Shown here piece after piece: positions 6,835 to 9,233 of a DNA stretch of 9,233 nt. The notes under the pieces were generated by a model, which was not told the origin of the DNA, ran no database searches, and saw only the letters and a list, made by a program, of their open reading frames with translations. Position 1 is the stretch's first letter. Each line of letters begins with the position of its first letter. This DNA is from Cyclobacteriaceae bacterium (GTDB lineage Bacteria > Bacteroidota > Bacteroidia > Cytophagales > Cyclobacteriaceae): positions 1 through 9,233 of the forward strand of contig VFKK01000039.1 in assembly GCA_009885605.1 (NCBI GenBank), written 5' to 3'. Both the position numbers and the translations under genes were made by a program.

Positions 6835-7657
6835 GAACTCGCTGGAAACTCCTTGGGGACGATTAGTATATGATCAATTAGGCGATGGACCGGAGGTTTT
6901 TCTGTTTTTTCATGGCTTTGGACAAAGCCACTTGGATATGCTGCCTTTTGGAAGGCTCATACAACCCGGACAAAGGTTCCTGTTTATTGACCTTTTCTTC
7001 CATGGAAATAGCTCCTGGCATGATACTTCTATTCCGTTGACTAAAGTTATTTGGAGCAAAATTGTTCAAGAAGTCTCTGTTCAGGCAGGATTCAAAGATT
7101 TTCATTTGGTAGGTTTTAGCATGGGGGGAAAATTCTCTTTGCTCACTTTTGAGCTCTTTCCTGAGCGGGTTAAGAGTTTGACTTTATTAGCCCCTGACGG
7201 AATTAAAACAGGATTATTCTATAATCTGAATAGCTACCCGGATTATTTCCACCCATTTTTCAAGGGTGTAGTTTTCAAACCTCAGCGATTTTTTGGAATC
7301 ATGGATGGACTTCATTCCGTAGGAATAATAGAAACAAGCCTGATAAAATTTGTAAAAACTCAGATGCAAACCAGATCCAAGCGTGCTCAGGTTTATCTTT
7401 CGTGGAAGGTTTTTGGAAACCTCCAGCTTTCTCTGGGAAAAATCATTCAACTCGCCCGATCGAAAAAAATACCGATTCAACTTTTCACGGGTAAATTTGA
7501 TAAGATGGTGACAGCATCAAATCTCAGTCGGTTCAGTACCAAAATACCCCATCTCAAAGCAATCTCACTTCCTGTCGGGCATGGAAAATTGATAGCAGCG
7601 AGTGTGGAGAAATTGGGATTGGGGATTGGGGATTGGGGATTGGGGAATAGAGATTGA
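6833..7657 (+). CDS. Alpha/beta-hydrolase fold protein with repeat-encoded C-terminal tail
   Basis: Soluble enzyme of the alpha/beta-hydrolase superfamily, 274 aa, with no signal peptide. Seen motifs: FHGFGQS at 26-32 (HG oxyanion-hole motif), nucleophile elbow GFSMGG at 94-99 with Ser96, acid Asp223 in FTGKFDKMV, and His250 in LPVGHGK, giving a complete Ser-Asp-His triad in the standard order. A cap region of about 125-205 lies between strands 6 and 7. Esterase, lipase, lactonase or C-C hydrolase activity is possible; the substrate cannot be told. The fold should end near residue 258-260. The remaining residues (LGLGIGDWGLGNRD) come from ATTGGGG tandem repeats, and the stop TGA lies in the next repeat block, so the original 3' end seems to have been overwritten. 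It is transcribed away from the efflux operon, from a shared 228-bp control region, and toward purL. Confidence 0.88.
   Translation: MNSLETPWGRLVYDQLGDGPEVFLFFHGFGQSHLDMLPFGRLIQPGQRFLFIDLFFHGNSSWHDTSIPLTKVIWSKIVQEVSVQAGFKDFHLVGFSMGGKFSLLTFELFPERVKSLTLLAPDGIKTGLFYNLNSYPDYFHPFFKGVVFKPQRFFGIMDGLHSVGIIETSLIKFVKTQMQTRSKRAQVYLSWKVFGNLQLSLGKIIQLARSKKIPIQLFTGKFDKMVTASNLSRFSTKIPHLKAISLPVGHGKLIAASVEKLGLGIGDWGLGNRD
7612..7645 (+). repeat. ATTGGGG heptad tandem repeat with G-quadruplex motif
   Basis: Four perfect ATTGGGG copies (7618-7645) follow a 6-base copy, ATTGGG (7612-7617). The five G-tracts (7615-7617, 7621-7624, 7628-7631, 7635-7638, 7642-7645) are separated by ATT loops, satisfying the (G3+N1-7)4 rule for quadruplex formation on the plus strand and in the sense transcript. 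The repeat lies inside the hydrolase coding frame; three heptads encode a seven-residue period (LGIGDWG). It resembles the heptanucleotide tandem repeats described in cyanobacteria, but no relationship is shown. Confidence 0.93.
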
Positions 7658-7673
7658 GAGATTGAGAGATTGG
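7650..7673 (+). repeat. GAGATTGA octad tandem repeat
   Basis: GAGATTGA at 7650-7657 and 7658-7665, then GAGATTGG at 7666-7673, directly follow the heptad array. The first copy contains the hydrolase stop codon (TGA 7655-7657). The period changes from 7 to 8 while the GATTG core is kept, suggesting the two arrays are related by slippage. Confidence 0.85.
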
Positions 7674-7680
7674 AGATTTC

Positions 7681-7765
7681 ACTTCCTTCTTCCCAACTTC
7701 CAACCTCCCTCCTTCCAACCTCCCGCTTCCCGCTTCCCAACTTCCCACTTCCCAACTTCTTCCTT
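7681..7765 (-). repeat. Degenerate heptad repeat block, C-rich on plus strand (GGGAAG-type on minus strand)
   Basis: The plus strand carries CTTCCCG (7726-7732) and CTTCCCA at 7733-7739, 7741-7747 and 7748-7754, with single A insertions at 7740 and 7755. Upstream are looser copies such as CTTCCAA and CCTCCC, and a 12-bp direct repeat TTCCAACCTCCC (7698-7709 and 7713-7724, period 15). Read on the minus strand the unit is (C/T)GGGAAG, so this block is G-rich on the opposite strand from the preceding heptads. It fills the space between the hydrolase stop and the purL promoter; no gene is supported in it. Confidence 0.8.
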
Positions 7766-7794
7766 CAAACTTCCGAATCTAAATCCCAAATCCT

Positions 7795-7802
7795 TACCTT
7801 TG
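7795..7802 (+). promoter_or_regulatory. -7 box of the purL promoter
   Basis: TACCTTTG is an exact TAnnTTTG match and is followed by CA, as often seen in this phylum. The ATG begins 19 bases downstream of its end, so the leader would be roughly 12-15 nt. The expected -33 region near 7770-7775 reads CTTCCG, with no TTTG, so the upstream element is weak and lies next to the C-rich repeats. Confidence 0.6.
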
Positions 7803-7821
7803 CATCTTACCAGCCAAGGAC

Positions 7822-9233
7822 ATGATTTTCTTCTTTGAATCACCCCAAAAATTCCTTTACGCAGTTCAATCCCCTCAACCCATTGCTCCTGAGGACATCC
7901 AAAAGCTAATCTGGCTTTTTGGGGATGCTAAAGCGTTAGAAAACAACACGGTAACAGGGACTTACTCAGGACCAAGAAAAGAAATGATCACACCCTGGTC
8001 TACCAACGCAGTGGAAATCACGGGGAATATGGGCATAAGAGGTATTCAGCGGATTGAGGAATTTTCTCTGTTGACGGAAGGCCAGCACCTGGATCCTATG
8101 CTACAAAAGGCCTATGATGGATTGGATCAGGAAATTTTTGATATCCATCTTGAGCCGGAAAAAATCCAGGCTGTCACCGACATTTCAGCCTTTAATAAAA
8201 AAGAAGGACTTGCCCTTAGTCAAGAAGAAGTTGATTACCTAGATAACGTTTCCGCTCAACTCGGGCGCCCGCTTACAGATTCGGAAGTTTTCGGATTCAG
8301 CCAGGTTAATTCCGAGCATTGCCGACACAAGATCTTCAACGGTACATTTATTATAGATGGTGAGGTAAAGCCAATGACGCTTTTCCAACTCATCAAAGAG
8401 ACTTCCAAAAAACATCCCAATCGAATCGCTTCCGCTTACAAGGACAACGTGGCATTTGTCAACGGACCAAAAGCCCAGCAATTCGCCCCAAAAACCCAAC
8501 ATCAGGCAGACTTCTTCGAAACGCGTGAAATCGACACCGTGATTTCCCTAAAAGCTGAAACTCATAACTTCCCAACGACTGTGGAGCCTTTCAACGGTGC
8601 TGCGACAGGTGCCGGCGGAGAAATCCGCGACAGATTGGCTGGTGGAACTGCTTCCATTCCTCTGGCGGGAACAGCTGTCTACATGACCTCTTATTCCCGG
8701 TCGGAAAAAGGTAGAAGCTGGGAAAATAACCTGAATGAGAGGCCTTGGCTTTACCAAACTCCAATGGATATCCTGATCAAAGCTTCCAACGGAGCTTCAG
8801 ATTTTGGTAATAAATTTGGCCAGCCATTGATCGCAGGATCTGTTTTGACTTTTGAGCATGAGGAAGAAGGCAAGCAATATGGCTTCGACAAAGTAATCAT
8901 GCTGGCCGGAGGTGTTGGTTTTACCAATGCCAAATACGCCAAAAAATCTGAGCCCAAAGCGGGTGACCAAATCGTGATCATGGGCGGTGACAACTACCGC
9001 ATCGGAATGGGTGGTTCGGCTGTTTCATCTCTGAATACCGGTGAACTCTCCAATGCGATCGAACTGAACGCCATCCAGCGCTCCAATCCTGAGATGCAGA
9101 AGCGGGTGTCCAACGTCATCCGCGCGATGGCCGAAAGCGACAACAACCCAATCATTTCGATCCACGATCACGGAGCCGGCGGACATTTGAACTGCCTTTC
9201 TGAACTGGTGGAAAGCACTGGCGGAACAATTCA
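7822..9233 (+). CDS. purL: Phosphoribosylformylglycinamidine (FGAM) synthase, large single-chain type, N-terminal 470 residues
   Basis: Cytoplasmic enzyme of the fourth step of de novo purine synthesis: FGAR + ATP + glutamine to FGAM + ADP + Pi + glutamate. The reading frame from ATG 7822 runs open to the window edge. The N-terminal ~150 residues form the PurS-like region and linker of the large-type enzyme (family members are about 1200-1300 aa, with a C-terminal glutaminase not in this window). Clear motifs: QVNSEHCRHKIFNG (161-174), KAETHNFPTTVEPFNGAATGAGGEIRD (split as KAETHNFP 244-251 and GAATGAGGEIRD 259-270), the LAGGVG stretch (361-366), IMGGDNYRIGMGGSAVSS (386-403) and IHDHGAGG (447-454), matching ATP- and substrate-binding regions of E. 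coli PurL. No frameshift or internal stop is seen. It has its own promoter box and a short leader, with no room for a purine riboswitch. Function is unrelated to the efflux operon. Confidence 0.97.
   Translation, partial: MIFFFESPQKFLYAVQSPQPIAPEDIQKLIWLFGDAKALENNTVTGTYSGPRKEMITPWSTNAVEITGNMGIRGIQRIEEFSLLTEGQHLDPMLQKAYDGLDQEIFDIHLEPEKIQAVTDISAFNKKEGLALSQEEVDYLDNVSAQLGRPLTDSEVFGFSQVNSEHCRHKIFNGTFIIDGEVKPMTLFQLIKETSKKHPNRIASAYKDNVAFVNGPKAQQFAPKTQHQADFFETREIDTVISLKAETHNFPTTVEPFNGAATGAGGEIRDRLAGGTASIPLAGTAVYMTSYSRSEKGRSWENNLNERPWLYQTPMDILIKASNGASDFGNKFGQPLIAGSVLTFEHEEEGKQYGFDKVIMLAGGVGFTNAKYAKKSEPKAGDQIVIMGGDNYRIGMGGSAVSSLNTGELSNAIELNAIQRSNPEMQKRVSNVIRAMAESDNNPIISIHDHGAGGHLNCLSELVESTGGTI

Noticed and set aside
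7477..7755. Minus-strand open frames across the repeat tract and hydrolase 3' end
   Set aside because: Their N-terminal sequence is pure translation of GGGAAG-type repeats and they run antisense to a gene with a clear catalytic triad; they are by-products of stop-poor repeats.
7612..7765. Possible CRISPR array
   Set aside because: Units are 7-8 bp with no unique spacers; this is a simple tandem repeat.
7814..7821. AAGGA just before the purL ATG as a Shine-Dalgarno site
   Set aside because: It is only 1 base from the start codon, too close to work, and this phylum generally does not rely on such sites.
7658..7821. Rho-independent terminator after the hydrolase
   Set aside because: No GC-rich hairpin followed by a T-run was found; only repeat-based pairing is possible.
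8239..8993. Minus-strand open frames inside purL
   Set aside because: They lie opposite conserved PurL motifs and have no independent support.

Overview
The window looks like an ordinary chromosomal segment of a Bacteroidota bacterium, probably class Cytophagia (Cyclobacteriaceae/Algoriphagus-like; this lineage guess is inference). The reasons are promoter elements of the Bacteroidota type (TTTG about 19 bp upstream of TAnnTTTG), starts without clear Shine-Dalgarno sequences, moderate GC, and protein styles typical of that phylum. It is not an obvious mobile or defence region, and I found no transposase, tRNA, rRNA, CRISPR array or phage gene.

Positions 1-6604 (minus strand) hold a complete tripartite efflux operon, read from high to low coordinates: a TetR/AcrR-family regulator, a TolC-like outer-membrane channel, a lipoprotein membrane-fusion protein, and an AcrB-like RND inner-membrane pump cut by the window edge just after its last membrane helix. 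Regulator and channel overlap by one base (TGATG), channel and fusion protein are 124 bp apart, and fusion protein and pump are 4 bp apart. A well-formed promoter (6630-6660) drives the operon. A perfect 8-bp inverted repeat with a 10-bp spacer (6640-6665) sits between its two boxes, in the position expected of an operator bound by the regulator.

Positions 6605-6832 are an AT-rich divergent control region with several palindromes. One of them runs into the start codon of the plus-strand gene 6833-7657, an alpha/beta hydrolase with an intact Ser-Asp-His triad.

The 3' end of the hydrolase gene has been overrun by short tandem repeats. ATTGGGG heptads (7612-7645) are followed by GAGATTGA octads (7650-7673) and then a C-rich block of CTTCCC(A/G)-type heptads (7681-7765). 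The G-rich part is a textbook G-quadruplex motif and encodes the last dozen or so residues of the hydrolase. A change in heptad number would change the protein's C-terminus.

Positions 7822-9233 contain the first 470 codons of purL (large-type FGAM synthase, de novo purine synthesis), preceded by a TACCTTTG promoter box and a very short leader. The most unusual elements are the repeat tract at the hydrolase/purL junction, the predicted extra membrane hairpin in the RND pump, and the palindrome over the hydrolase start. The gene content itself is conventional.
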